The notes: generated from the letters alone by a model not told the origin. DNA of 64,000 bases from Rotaria macrura (GCA_900239685.1 OENT01000380.1:61075-125074); one strand, 5' to 3'. Counted from the stretch's first letter, positions 40,053 to 53,387 are shown. Program-made: numbers and translations.

Positions 40053-43000
40053 CTAAGCGTAAAATTTCAAACAAAATTCATTGGTTTTTTTATGTCCAAT
40101 ACAGTTGAACTCGATTGCATCACTACCTTCTATTCGTTTTACATTTTGCCAAAGACCACGACATGCATTTCTAGCAGCTGTTTGTGCTACTATTAAGTCT
40201 TCATATAATTGTGTGAAGTTTCTTTGATGATGACTAGGTTCTTCTTCAATTATAATTTGACCCTGTTCAGCTAATTTTTTTAGCACATTTTCACCAGTAC
40301 TCGCATGATAAAGTGATATGTATTCGATTTTACTCTTACAGTATTCAACTTTTATTAAAAACTCATCATTGCCTATTTCATCTTGTAAAGCATTTCTAAT
40401 GACTTTTCGATCGTCTTCATTAGACAGTATTTGTACATAAGCTAATTCAAATTCGTGAGCTTGGTCAGCTAATTGTGTAAAGTCTAAAACAAACATGAGA
40501 ATGTAAAGATCTCTCTATCTGAGTAAAATTCGAATAGAGAGATTCATGAAATCGATACTTCACACCCTAATTGAACTCATCCTTCTTAGGTATGCATAAA
40601 TGTTAATTTTAAAAATGGATGGAATTTCTCGTTATTTGTTCTACGTATCAAACTTAGTTATAGAAAACAAAAACTACATACCAGGAGGTAATTTAGCAAA
40701 TCGTTTGAAGTCAGTCATCACTTCTATATTACCATAATCAACAAAACAAACCAATAGATGATTGTTTCCTTTGTTTTTTACAACACGGGCACGATACCAT
40801 TCATTATCGACTGTATAACATGCAGCCACTAATACATCTGTTTTTGGTTTATATCCATCAGTAGGTTTTGCTTGACTGAAAGTTTCTTGTAAGTCAATTT
40901 GTAATTGTTCGATTTTTTGTCGTTGCTCAGAATATTGTAGATAAATTTTCAAATCCGATGTTATGTATGTAACAGCACCATAAAGAAGACGGGGATCAGA
41001 AAAATTCATTTTAACTGTTTTATCTTGTATTCCGCAAAAGAAAACAAACAGGAATTCATTAATCGAGGAAAAATCATTTTATACAAGGGATGCATTAGTC
41101 TTGTTGGACTGTATACAAAATTCTATAGAATATTAAACAAGTTCATTGGCTGACTAAATACCGATCGGACTGGGGTATCTGGATGCCGATCGAGACTGAT
41201 GCATCCCTCTTACACACATAAATACCTTCAGGATTATTTTCTACTTCACTCTCTTGCATTATTGGTCCTTCATAATTAATCCAAACGCCAATATGTTGAT
41301 TTTGGGATTGTTTTTCTGCTTCTAATAATTGTTTATAATCTGGCGCATTGTATGCTGAATCGTGTAGTTTAGCAAGACCTGCTTGAATCAGCATCAACGC
41401 TACTGACTGTCCATCAGGGGTTTTCATACGACCAATAAAATTACAATGACGATCCATACTTTCAACTTCAACCAAAACATTTCTAGAGAAAGAAAATCGT
41501 AACAGACTATATTTTTGATTAATAGGAAAATTTAAATATGCCTTTGTAAAAAATGTTCTTTGGAAAAAGACAAGGCTTCAACGCCGAATGGTTCAGCACG
41601 TGGACAATTGATTGATGCCAAGAAAAATGAGATGATCCATTGTTCTCTTAATAGATGTATTCGAAAACGAGAAGCACTCGCAACATATTCAACTACACCC
41701 TCCATAGAGCCATTACGTTGAAGAGAAATTAGACAAATTTTTGCTTTTTTTTTATTAGCATCACTAGTCATATCAACGATATTGTAAAGAGAAACTCGGC
41801 GAGAAAATAAACCTCGGGCAAAATTTTCAGCTTGATATTCAGCAATGAGAAGATCGTCTAATGAAATAAAATTTAGAAAAAAAGAAAACAAATACTAGTC
41901 AATGAAAATAAATGAAAAACTAATAACATACGATAACGAGACGATCGCTGTTCATCATCATGCCGATGTCTCACAATTTTTGCTAAGCCTTCGGAAATTA
42001 AACTTACAGCAATATTAATATTTCTAATATAAACAGTACAGAAAGTTCTCTCCGAATAATCACTATTTGCCGATTGAATATAATCGAGCACAACAAATAC
42101 AGTTTCACCAATTAAACGTTTACGAAGGAATTCATGTGCATCAAATAAATATGAGACTTCGTAAAGTGGCCGTTTGATTTTTTCTCGTTTACGATTGGAA
42201 TCATTTTTAGTAGATTTTTCTTCAAAATTAATTGCACGCGGTGCACGAACCGAAGACAGATATATTTTTTTAATACTATTGTTACGAATATCACGAATAA
42301 TTAATGCATCACCATTGACAACTTCTAAGACTTTAGCCTGTAAATTTAAAAAAAAAAAGAATTCAACCTATTCATTTTCTTTTTCCTTATCAAAGTAAAA
42401 TGGTTGTGAGAATGTTGAGTGCTGGTGCTATCTGTTATCATTCAACATCTAGATCCTGTTATGACAATTTGGTTTTGTATAGTACTTCTGTCGCAAATTA
42501 TCATTCAAAAACTATATTAGTAAGTCAGAAGGATGGTCTTGGTGAGAAACGTCGAAGGAAGAAAATTTAAAAAGAAAATAACCTGCGTGTAAAAAGTCTT
42601 TGCACAAAATATATGCTCAACGATTTTTCACTAAAAGATTCCAGGATATTTACTCATTTTTTTCAGACATTGAGCTGTAATTGAACACGATCTGAACTAC
42701 TTGGGTAGAACTGAAACTCGACACTATTTTGAATTATATATCCTCTCAAATCTACTATGACGTGTGGTTATTTAGTTATAAATAAATATCTAAAAAGAAG
42801 TGATAAACGTTTGTTTCCTATGAGGTGCTATTTCTTGACAATACAATAGATTTCAGACTTCGAAATGGGTTATAATAGAAAAAGTATCTAAACTTCAGTC
42901 CAGTGACTTGAAAAATCCGCCAATCTCATTTTCATCGATTAAAATCACAGCCATTGTATTTCTTTCGTTGAAGTGCTTCTTTTAGACTAGGAATTCTTTA

Positions 43001-46000
43001 TACTAAAGCAAAACTAATGTCCGTTTCATTGCGTGACCCGTCATTCATTCTATTATTCAAATTTATGATTTTCAAAAACGTTTGAAGTCTCTACGATGTA
43101 TGATTAATATAGTAAGTCAGAGCAATCAGTTAAACTAGTCTTTCCTCTTATTTGTACGCAATGTTCTATTCTGCAAAGATGTTATTAATCAACAAGGGAA
43201 AGTAAGTGATAGAAAAAATCTATTGAAAATAATTTGCCATTCAGAGTAGGAGCTTTAAATAATACTTTATCTAATTCTTCAACTTAGATTCTATCGATTT
43301 TGCGACATTTTTTGTAGTTAGTTAGAACGCAGTAGAAAATAGCATCGAGAAAAATGTGAATATCTCAATTTCGATGGTACTCCTAGCACATTGTCCAGTC
43401 AAAATCGGAAAAAAGACCACCTTCACTTAAAAATGCAGTAAACTTTTCACGGATGTAATTCAAATTAATAAATTGTACCATAGGACTTTGTATCATGTAG
43501 CGTGAGCGTTATAGAGTTGTGAAACCTTTCAACACATTTAGTTTTCATTTTTATTTTGAAAATATCGACTAGTCAAACTCAAAACAACACTGAATATCTT
43601 CTTATAAATACATTGACTGTGACCAAGAAAAAAGACTTTGTGTAAAGACTTTTTACAAGCAGATTAGAAAGCGGAGACTATCGAAATGAATAGTTAACTA
43701 GGAATGGAAATCGTTGAAACGATTAGTCTATTCTTGTAATACATGATAAATGCTATGCTTTAATAATTTAAAATAAAAAGAATGGCAAGACAACCTTCAC
43801 AGTAGTATGGATATTATTCTTTTTCATGAGAAATTTGTCATACAGAATATCAAATCGGATTTGAGAAGGTTTTGTTGATTATCTTGACACAAATGGATCA
43901 GTATCAAGTTGAATTACTACATGTTCAAAATGTAGCATATTGTTTTTTAAATTTATTGAATGGAGATCCAACATTCGAATTACTTATGAACTACTGCCAA
44001 AACTTGAGGTCTCGGTCAGTATAACTTTATATATCTTAAAGGTTACGGAATTTTCTTTATCCAATGAAGCATTAAATGTGCTCATTGAAGATGGACCAAT
44101 ACAAGAAAAAAAAAACAATTGAAATCTACCAATGACATGTTTAAATGTATTCGACGTTTTCCGTCAACTAGGAATGCACCGGTGAGAAAACGGTGAAGCC
44201 GGTAAGAATACGAAAATCCTACGGTGAAGGCCGGTGCATAACATGGCTGGATTATGTTAACAGAGATTCGTTTGAATAATAGATGAAGCCGGTCTTCACC
44301 TTAGGTTCTTCATCAGCTTACCGGCTTTCATCGGTCTTAACGATATACTCGAAAGTGCATCCCTACCGTCAACCAAGGATCGACAGGTAGATAAGAATGT
44401 TTAATCTACCAATATAGAATTATTGAGTAGCCGCCAAAACTGTTTTCAATAGTCATAAGTACTCGTTTTTGAACCGTTGTTAGTATTGTTGATGGCTCTA
44501 AGACATTTTTGACATAGGGCTTTCATCGTAGTGATAGCATTGTACTCTTTCCATTAAAGCTACTAAACGTTGTTGAGATCCATTAGAGAATTTTGAATTC
44601 ATTTTATTCTTGCTTGATGCTTAAACGATTTCGCATGCTATCATGAACTTCGATCGTTAGATTTTATATTCTAATTGATTGAACGATGGATTAGTTACGT
44701 AATGTAAACAGTTTTCACTGTAGCGGTATTCAATTTGAAGTCTATTTTTTGACGGGCATCCGAAAGACTTAGTATTTATAGATTCTTTTTGAAAAAATGA
44801 AATCGTCGGTTTCTTTTTAGTTGTAGATCTTCGAAAAATTTCAATTCTCAATGAACATTTCTAATCTTGAAGAAAATAATCATTGATGCTCCTATTTGTC
44901 AAGTTATCCAGTGCATAACTATATGAGTGGCACTATAGCCAATAAAAACATATAAAACTGAAAACTATTCGTACATGCTCTAGTAAAAAGCAGCGTGACT
45001 AGGGAACTGCGGGACCAGGTTTTATTGGTCCCTGTCCCGCAAAAAAAATTTTCGGTCCCGAATTTGATCCCGCGGGACCAGGCCACAGACCGGCACCAGG
45101 GGCCGGGATCACTTTGCAGTTCCCTAAGCGTCACCCATTCCAGTTCGATAACATGCACAACAAAAAGTTAAGTTTATACTTCTGATTCTAAACTTGTAAG
45201 AAATTGTATCTGATTCCAAACTTTTCTTGAGATAACATCCTTGTCGATAGAAAGAATACTTTAGCTTGGGAATCAGTGTTAAATGATTGGCTCATGATTA
45301 TGAGTATTAAGAACCCGGCAGAATCCAAATCTAAGCAACGGTCTCCGAGTGTAAAACTTTTGAACTAGAATTCAACGTGTTCTTATGATTATTCGTATCA
45401 TCCATTCGTTATCCTCGTAAACTTTTACCTCTTGTCCTTGAAATGATGAGTCATTGACTCCAAGGGACTCCGTTTGAGTAGTAATACTATCATTAATATC
45501 ATAATTTATAGAGATTGGTTCTTGAATATAGCTGAGCCAAATTTTTAAGTGATTATCTTTTGCATGTGTTTCTGTAGTGCGATATCTTTCTTTCGAATTC
45601 TGATCCAACAGATTTAAAGTCCAATCAACACATCTAGCTAAACCTTCTTTTAATAGAATTAATGCTATATTTTCATTCGAATGTAATATAGTTCCAAGAA
45701 AATTTCGATTATTAACTCCATTCAATAGAACTTTAACGTCTCGTTGTAGTAATCGTTTTTCAATAAATTGTTTAGCTTCTTCAGCATAGGGCTCACTCGT
45801 TGAATGATTATTACGTTTCATCAACGGACATTTAATACCGGTTAATTCTACAGTTACTAAGTGATACGATGGTAATAGTAAACAACGTACTGTATTACCA
45901 TCGCGTATGACTTCTACAATTGCATTGAATGTTGGCAATATTTTAAATGAGTCGAAAAAATTTCTAGGATTGGCTAACGTCCATGTCACATTTCTAATGT

Positions 46001-46493
46001 GAATATTTAATGGTTCGTCTGAATACAATCCACGTTTATTCGTTTTCGCTTGTTCGTTAATAATAGTTAAACGTTGATAGTTGACATCGTTAGCATTTAT
46101 GCCAGTTTGTCCGCGTAATTGTACAAGACCTTCGGATACTAATGACTCGATGATATTTTCACCTGTTTGTTCATCTTTTCCTAAATAGACTGTACATAGA
46201 AGACGATTCGATTTTTTTCCATGAAAATCGACTGTATAACAAATTTCATGGCCAACTAATCTTTTACGTAGATATTCACGTGCCTCGAATGCATACGGCT
46301 CATCGATAGATAATTCACTTTCATTGGTATCACTTGGTGGACGAGCTAATCGTGGTGCTTTTATATAATTTAAAGATATTTGTTGTTCGTTTTCATTCAC
46401 TGATAAAAATCCTGTTATAGGGTTTACAATGAGCGTATCACCGGAAAAGATTGATTTAACAACGGCATGTTGTAGCAACGCTGTTTTTATCAT
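40053..46493 (-). CDS. SND1: Tudor-SN, staphylococcal nuclease domain protein 1
   Basis: Six minus-strand exons: 46493-45429, 42337-41932, 41857-41542, 41482-41226, 41014-40682, 40483-40053 (TAG). The product is 935 residues; human SND1 is 910. SN-like repeats 1 and 2 are in exon 1 (about residues 5-340; EPYAFEAREYLRKRLVGHE, EPYAEEAKQFIEKRL). SN3 is in exon 2 (DAHEFLRKRLIGETV) and SN4 in exons 3-4 (PFGVEALSFSKEHFLQR, GQSVALMLIQAGLA). A Tudor domain is in exon 5 (DNEWYRARVV, VCFVDYGN), and the split fifth SN domain is in exon 6. The family works in RISC, RNA editing control and transcription. The donor after exon 3 is GC, not GT: caaag followed by gcatat. Intron 1 is 3,091 nt and carries two hAT-type MITEs; others are 59-211 nt. 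Confidence 0.95.
44169..44365. mobile_element. hAT-type MITE with perfect 8-bp target duplication
   Basis: A 197-bp element starting taggaatgcaccggtga and ending gtgcatcccta, flanked by ccgtcaac on both sides (44161-44168 and 44366-44373). The terminal 17 bases match the element at 15530-15724 at 15 positions, and both have ccggt-rich interiors. It lies in SND1 intron 1. Confidence 0.92.
45000..45126. mobile_element. hAT-type MITE, GC-rich
   Basis: A 127-bp element with ends tagggaactgc and gcagttccct-a as exact inverted copies. The flanking octamers are agcgtgac and agcgtcac (7 of 8 identical). The interior repeats gggacc/ggtccc motifs, which makes it conspicuously GC-rich for this region. 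It lies in SND1 intron 1, 630 bases from the previous element. Confidence 0.8.
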
Positions 46494-47822
46494 TGTTGCT
46501 TATAACAGCAATGAAAAGTATCTAAAATATATATTTAGCCGTTCTAATAAATAAATATATAAGAAAGAAAATTTAATCAGGAATAGATAGTGATAAACTG
46601 AGATGAAATTCAATCATTAGAATACACTCTTGCACAATAGCATTGCTGGGAGTATTGTCTTTTATTAAACTCCGATACAAAAACTAATACAGGGCAAAAT
46701 TAAAGAATCAATGTACAACAACATGCGAAATCACGGAGTAATCTCAAGTAAAAAATGAATATAATAATAATTGATTACAATCATAGTATTTGAAAGTACT
46801 ATTTTGACAAGTGATAAGGTTAGCCTTCAGTGTTGATCAAGCGAACGAATGTTGTTCGTCTTATCTTTCATTTTTATATCATGATAACATTTCCCTAACT
46901 AATCAAAGTCATCGAGCAAACAAAAAAAGAATTAGTGATATAGTTATTCAGACAATCGAATTGTTTTCTTATGAAAACGTGTTGTCCGTCCTTGCTGATT
47001 TACGATAAACAAGGTAAAAAATAATGAAGCACAGACAGAGAATATTTCAATGATTTAATGAAGGTATTCTATTTTTCAAATCTAATGGTTTCACACGTAT
47101 ATAAAATCAATCTAATGTCATCTGGTTGCTACTTTGAATATAGATCAATTGATTTTCTTTTCGAACGCTGTTTTTGTCAATGTTGAAAAATTATAAATCG
47201 TATTTTATTCATATTCGAATAGATAACTACGTCTATTGAGTGAGGAACATGATATAATAACGGTGTCCTGTATGAATATTCTACAATCAGAGGCAGAACT
47301 ATATTATTACAAACATATTTAATCGAATGCAATATAGGAGATTTAACGTAACAATTTTTAATACATTCTCTCGTTTCGTATGCGTTAAATCTGGCATCGG
47401 CACTGCTGTAGCATTAAGTATTTGATGATGATTTAGACATTATTCCAATTTTGCATCTTTCTCATCCATAGTTTTATGATTTTTACTATTTATTTATTAT
47501 CTGAAAATAAACGAATTTATTTATTTTTCTTTCGTTCTCTTTCGCTTACTAATATTTTTCGATTAAAAATACTTTTTTCATATAGAAAGGAAAAAAATAC
47601 GAACCGAAGTAGTTGTCAGATTCGAACGCTTCATTACATAGAAAATGGAACAAATGAAATACCACGAAGACCTTTCGTACGAAAAAAAATCATGGAACTA
47701 TATAAATATACAATTTCTTATCAATGATCAAATATTTCTTATTAATATTCGTAAGTTAAATTAATCAACAATCTCAGTTTGACTCATTGACAACTGATCA
47801 ATAAATATATAAACGTACAGAA
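46494..47822. promoter_or_regulatory. Divergent intergenic region between SND1 and the TMEM26-like gene
   Basis: The two genes start 1.3 kb apart on opposite strands. The region must hold both promoters, but no TATA box, motif or repeat stood out. Confidence 0.4.
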
Positions 47823-48908
47823 ATGAAAAAACAACCAATCGTTCGTCACCGCTTTATTCGTCTAATTATTGCACATGCACTTTGTGCCATTCATATGGGC
47901 CTTTCTATTTATGTTCTTTATACAATCAAGGCTAAAACACAATTATATTTCATTCCAATGTTTGGAACAATATTCTTTGCCGTTGAAGCTATTATTTCTT
48001 TTGCATGCTATCGTTGTAAAGAATATTTTCGTGGCTTTTCAGTTCTTATATTTCTGTATTCGACAACAGTGATCGCTTCTATATGGGTACTTGAATTACA
48101 TCGTATCAACCAACTCAAGCAAGACTTATGGAAAACTGTTAATATATTCTTTCCACCGTCTCCAGCTCATCATGTTAATTATCAAAAACCATTGATTAAT
48201 CCTCAAGAACTTTTAAAAAATTTCAAATATATATGGTCACAAATTGAAATTCAAGTTTTTCTATTTCTTCTTCTTATACTTCGTGCATTACTACCTAAAC
48301 AAGATTCAATATCATATTTTGGTAAAACAGAGTTATTATTTAAATATTTTGCAACGGGCATGGATTTATTAGATTTTATTAGTCTACTATCATATCCTCA
48401 ATTGTATTCAAATTCACGTCTTGTCTATGCAACACTAGTCGTATGGTCAATAAGTTGTTTACAATTCGTAATTTATGTGCCTGAAGTAACCGATGATAGA
48501 TTAAAAGAGTTACATTCCCTATTAACAAATTCGCTTTTAACAACATTTCTCATGGATATTCCTTTTCTAATTGTGCGATTATACGCCATATTTGGTTGTG
48601 GAAGTCATGATTATACAAGTTACTTTTTTGTTTTTAAAAATATTCTTCTTATATTACTACAAATAGCTCGTGTGCAAGCTATCATTGTGGAACGAAATCA
48701 GCATCGAAAAGATGAACTAGCTAAACTTACTTATAAACCACAACCACCATTTAATACTCGAGCTAAAGCAAAGCAACTATCTGCACCAGTGTCGAATACT
48801 AATGGGCCCGGAGCTCGCATTATATTTTCAAATTATTGGCAGAATACTCAGAATAGGCAACCAGGTGATGGTGGATTCACCAATACAAGAACTATCAGTA
48901 ATGTGTAA
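47823..48908 (+). CDS. TMEM26: TMEM26-like multi-pass membrane protein
   Basis: A single exon of 361 residues. Hydrophobic segments are at about 11-33, 41-62, 72-92, 143-158, 200-220, 240-258 and 267-288, consistent with a multi-pass membrane protein. The third segment with its loop (FSVLIFLYSTTVIASIWVLE then LH) and the segments VVWSISCLQF and DIPFLIVRLYAIFG match the arrangement I know from TMEM26. The family's function is poorly known. The C-terminal 70 residues are polar, with no clear motif. The gene lacks introns, unlike the other conserved genes of the window. AATAAA at 48922 begins 14 bases after the stop codon. Confidence 0.82.
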   Translation: MKKQPIVRHRFIRLIIAHALCAIHMGLSIYVLYTIKAKTQLYFIPMFGTIFFAVEAIISFACYRCKEYFRGFSVLIFLYSTTVIASIWVLELHRINQLKQDLWKTVNIFFPPSPAHHVNYQKPLINPQELLKNFKYIWSQIEIQVFLFLLLILRALLPKQDSISYFGKTELLFKYFATGMDLLDFISLLSYPQLYSNSRLVYATLVVWSISCLQFVIYVPEVTDDRLKELHSLLTNSLLTTFLMDIPFLIVRLYAIFGCGSHDYTSYFFVFKNILLILLQIARVQAIIVERNQHRKDELAKLTYKPQPPFNTRAKAKQLSAPVSNTNGPGARIIFSNYWQNTQNRQPGDGGFTNTRTISNV

Positions 48909-50109
48909 TCGCATCTAGAACAATAAAACAAAACTAACAAGAACGTTCGGCGAAATGATTTATCAATTTTTTTAGCTATCATCAAGATTAGAATATTTAC
49001 TAATGTTGATATAATTGATATAGAATTCACAAAATTTTAACTCGAAGACTCGTCATTGAGCAAAAGGGTTGGCCGTCATAATGTCAAAAGTAGAAATGCC
49101 GAAAGAAGGAAGAGCAAAAATATCGAGAAATTATACTGACATGAAACATTGTCAATTCATATTTTAAAGAGTTGGAAATATATAGTGGATGTTTTATTGT
49201 ATGAAATTAAGTTGAAATTTTAACAGTGAGAAAAATTTTACAAAAGAATACAGAATAAAAAATGTTATTTTTTCATGAACTGCACGAACCACAAGTTTTT
49301 CTTTTTTTGGCAGATGACTATGACTCAACAGTTTTCATCAATAGATTAGTTGAATCAGTATGAACTTTGTTGCACAATCATTAATAGTGCATAGCCAATA
49401 ATTAGTAGTCGTTGTTGTTTTATTCATTTTCAAAGTAAGTTCATCGCCAAACAGTAGGGAATTTTCTTTTTCTCAATTTATAAAAGAAATAGCTGGAGAT
49501 TTAGCTTGAATTTCATTAGTTAAAATTATGAAAGCTTCAGTAATGACTGTACAAGTTTAATTATACAATAATTCTTCGTTCAACTCTTTTATTTTACTTC
49601 TATCAATAGTTAGTCATCCATATCAATACTAGCTAAAATTCTACACTAGTAAAATCATAAGGAAAAATAATGAGCTAAATGTGATTAGAATCGCCGTATA
49701 CTAGAGGCATGATTATTTTTTTATTTTTCACTTTGGGGATTTTTCCTTGCGACATTTTCCCAGCACACCAACAAAAGACCTGGTGGGCTCTATAGACGTT
49801 TTCTAAAAGGACATTCTATGAACCGACGGGGACTGCTTAAGGTTAAAAAAAGTTTCTATTTTGATTTCGTTGATCGAATTCTTTCCATTCGAGAGTTCGT
49901 CTTGTTATCACAACATTATGATCTTGCAATCATTCATTTACTACAAAAGATTTCTTCGTCAATATTGGGATTCATATTTTTATTTTCTCTTCTCAATCAA
50001 ACTAATGGTTATATTACTCAATGTCTTTTTAATCTATCTTGTTTATAGTTAGCCAATATAACTAGTCTAGAATTTATTTTCATTATAAACACTCTCATTT
50101 TGTATGCTC

Positions 50110-50661
50110 TTACTTTTTGCTACTAATAGTTTGTACATGTTCGTATAGTGGAGAAGAATTGAGTTTTGAAACGTAAGGAGAAGCATTAGATTTGAATGAT
50201 ATTGGATATAATACAAATATTACTTGTCTGTCGTTTTTATTTGATCTCGCCTCGCTGCAAAAGGAAAAGAATGAAGATACAATAATAAAAATGATAAGCA
50301 TCTTATAATTACTCATCATTAGTCTTGTGTAACGAGAGTTCATAGCAGATATACATTCATACTAAATGGTATACTGAGGGCAAGTTTTCAAACTATATCA
50401 ATTATAATGATACAAATTGTACCTCATAGTATGTAAAATGAAAAATGCACAAATAAATCATATAAATTTTGATAAATATTTTTTAATTGTGATTAATAAA
50501 GAATTACACATGTTTGACGAAAATGAGTACTGATGATCATACTGATGAAATGATAAGAATTCAATTTCACTAACCAATAAGCAATGCGAACACCATAGAT
50601 TGCACGTACGTGAAATAAAACAATCCTGAGGAATATTTTCTGGATCGACGACACTTCTCAT
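50110..50661 (-). CDS. Possible small two-exon gene, uncertain
   Basis: A frame starting at 50661 encodes a Cys-containing stretch (DCFISRTCNLWCSHCLL). A donor (ca followed by gtatga) after about codon 39 is phase-compatible with an acceptor (ccttttgcag) at about 50257. From there a 47-codon frame runs to a TAA at 50110 (ending YEHVQTISSKK). I recognise no family, and short combinations like this can arise by chance. Confidence 0.2.
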
Positions 50662-50937
50662 GATTTTTCTATCAACGTGCGCGTATACATAGGGGGCGCT
50701 CCAAGTCGATACTTACCTGTGTGAATGGAAGCATGATTATATTCACAAAATCTTTATTGAAAGTGATATGTTACTCTGCTAATGCGTAGACTATGCAAAA
50801 ATCTTGACAATTGATGCTGCTGCCATTTATCAACTTGTGTCTACGAATATGATAAGCGTTAGGGAAGATGTTGCGTCGTCTTTATTACAATGATCTAATA
50901 ATAATAATAAGAATATTTATTTCTGTATACTTACAAG

Positions 50938-51190
50938 CACCCAGGTCAATCAAAAAGGATCTCCGTTAAGGACTGTTTACTTGACGCAGTCATACGGATC
51001 GTAACATGTTTAAAAGGGCCGTATACGACTGTATTTTCTCAGTATACGAACCTTTATTACTGTGCCCAGAAATAGTACAGTATAAGGAGCCGAATACTGT
51101 GAAAATACGACCGTATATGGCCCTATTTTAATGATACTACGGCCCGTGTAACTGCGTCATGTAAACGGTCCATATCATTCGACCTGGCCA
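50938..51190. mobile_element. Nested inverted-repeat element related to the 15.7-17.2 kb element
   Basis: Outer ends (cacccaggtcaat and attcgacctggcca) are imperfect inverted copies. Inner ends are stronger: ggactgtttacttgacgcag (50970) against the complement of ctgcgtcatgtaaacggtcc (51171), 18 of 20 alike. The interior repeats gtatacg, atacggcc and ccgtat motifs, as in the ends of the 1.5-kb element at 15735-17241, and the ccaggtcaa terminus is shared as well. Confidence 0.5.
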
Positions 51191-53387
51191 ACGTTATCAG
51201 AACGATATACATACCTTGTATAACGATGATCCATAAATTGCTTTGAAAGATCAAAAACATTCACTTTATGATGATTGTAACGAAATTAACGGTAGACTGT
51301 TTCGTTTATACTGCAGTATTTATTTTATTATGATGTTATGAAAAACTGGAGTAGTAACGTTACCACTATCATCGGTATACGATTTTCACTTCACTATTTC
51401 ATTACCGTATAGGAGTAGTATGAAACAATGCATCCTTTAATATCTGAAAGTTTTAGGCTGAGCCGGCGTATTTTTTTGATTGCTCCGATGTGTCCGCAAA
51501 GTGTCCCCCGCCTTTCTTTTCTCCGAAGAATATTTAGGCTACGATAAATGTTTGAAAAATGGATCGTTCTGTAACAAAACAGAAGCAAACGAAAGTATGT
51601 ATAGAACGCTGAGAAAATTTGTTTTTCTTTCTGTTGCTTTTATTCAAAACCACCCAAACTTGTACAGGTCGAATTGACGGAAAACGTAGAAAAATTCTGG
51701 AAAGGAAAATGTAGAAGACAAAACTAAAGAACAGGAGAATGTCCAAAGGAAACAAAAGAATGAAATTATCCAGGTCGAAAAAATCCCGTAACTCGGATTC
51801 CGATCCGGATTTCATCAAGTTTTGTCGGAATCCAGATCACTAGATTCCCCTTGACGTCTGGAATAATCTTGTAGGTTTTAAGACGGTTTGACAGAATCCA
51901 ACGGCTTAGCTTTGTCTTGGTTAAATGTCGAAAAGGTAATGCTTCAGTGAAAGACATAGAACGAACAGTCTTGAGAACAAAAATGTCCAAATGTAAGTAC
52001 AACAGCTTTTCAACGAAGATTCGATAAGCTTAAAATAAGTTTTAAGAACAACCTAACCACATCAAAGCATCTCTTAAATGGATTGCATTATTGCTTGGAT
52101 CGCACTGATTAGGAAAATAAAACTTATACACCAAAATTTTTCTTTTGTACTGTCTTGTATTATATGATCCGCTAAAATTCTTCTAACTATTAAGACTATT
52201 AAAAATTTCAATTTAGGACAGTTTCCTTTTTCTGTTTTTCTCATTTAGCGTTTTAGAATTTCTATGTTTTCCTCTTCTACATTTACCCATTCGATATTTT
52301 CCGACGTTTCGTTCGACTTTATCCTATCGGCATTTTTCTTTTCTACTTTTTCCTCAACACCCGTCCCGGCTTTCTTTTACAGAACGAAAATTGCGAATCT
52401 TCTTTCAGCTGTTTTGTGACAGTTTTGGACATCAAAAAATTAATAATAAAGAAAAAACAAATTTCCAAAAAATAAAAATTTATTTTAAATTGTCAAAAGA
52501 GTTACACAAACAAATTCAACATCGTCTTAATTTCTTAAAACAAAAAAGGATAACCAAGCACAGAGAAAAAATAAGGCGAAAACAGTAGCATCAACAAGAG
52601 AAATCGACAATTGAATTAACAAAACCGAAAAGATAATCTTTAGCTTTTACTCTCTGAAGAATAAACAACCGCAAAATATAAAAAGAGTTCTCCTTTTTCT
52701 TACTTTTATAAACGATTATCAATTTTCGGTCAAATTGAATGACTTCATTCGTCTTACGTTCATCTTATTTGTTCTATCTGTTGTTCTTGTCGATGGTTAT
52801 AATAATCGTACAAACAAAGATTTTTGAAAATTTAATCACTTGGACATTATGACAATCAAATAGAATCTATCAACATTCCATCTATGAAACAATTCATGAA
52901 ATACGTTTTGTAATTACTTTGATCTATTGTTTGCAATCAATGTCATTTTGACGATATTTATGAAGAAGAATCGTTTTTTTTCTCGTGTGAAGAAGCTCAA
53001 TAACAGACAATAACAATAGAAATTAACTATTTGGAGAAAGTGGATGGGATTAACGAGAATAGACAAAACTCAAAAATGATTTCTATATTTTAGAACAAAC
53101 ATGTTATTTCATGCTGAATTTGAGCTTAACTATGTATATATATTTTTTTTTTTCGCAATAAACATAGTGAAAAGCAACAGTAAGTAGTATTTTAGTATGA
53201 TGAATAGGGGTAGGAAAGCATCAGAAAAGCAAACGGTGCGCAAAAAAGAAACGGCACACTAGCAGAGATGACGAGGGCATCTGTTGAATTTTGAAATAAA
53301 CTTTGTGTTCACACAAGCGAGTTGATATGTTTAGTAGTATATGATCAAAGGTTGGCGGAGCACTAGCTAAGCTGTTGAGAGCGTCCG
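51191..53387. other. Intergenic, nothing recognised
   Basis: AT-rich DNA with chance reading frames. Short degenerate repeats around cgatattttcc/gtcgaac are near 52280-52360. Confidence 0.5.

Larger units (their letters stand above)
42338..45428 (-). other. SND1 intron 1, enlarged
   Basis: A 3.1-kb intron in a gene whose other introns are 59-211 nt. It holds the hAT-type MITEs at 44169-44365 and 45000-45126. The remainder is AT-rich with no recognised feature. Confidence 0.8.

Noticed and set aside
50110-50343. Signal-peptide-like start of a 77-codon frame
   Set aside because: The hydrophobic stretch is the translation of a pyrimidine tract ending in a good acceptor site, so it is more likely intron sequence; only the part after the acceptor may be coding.
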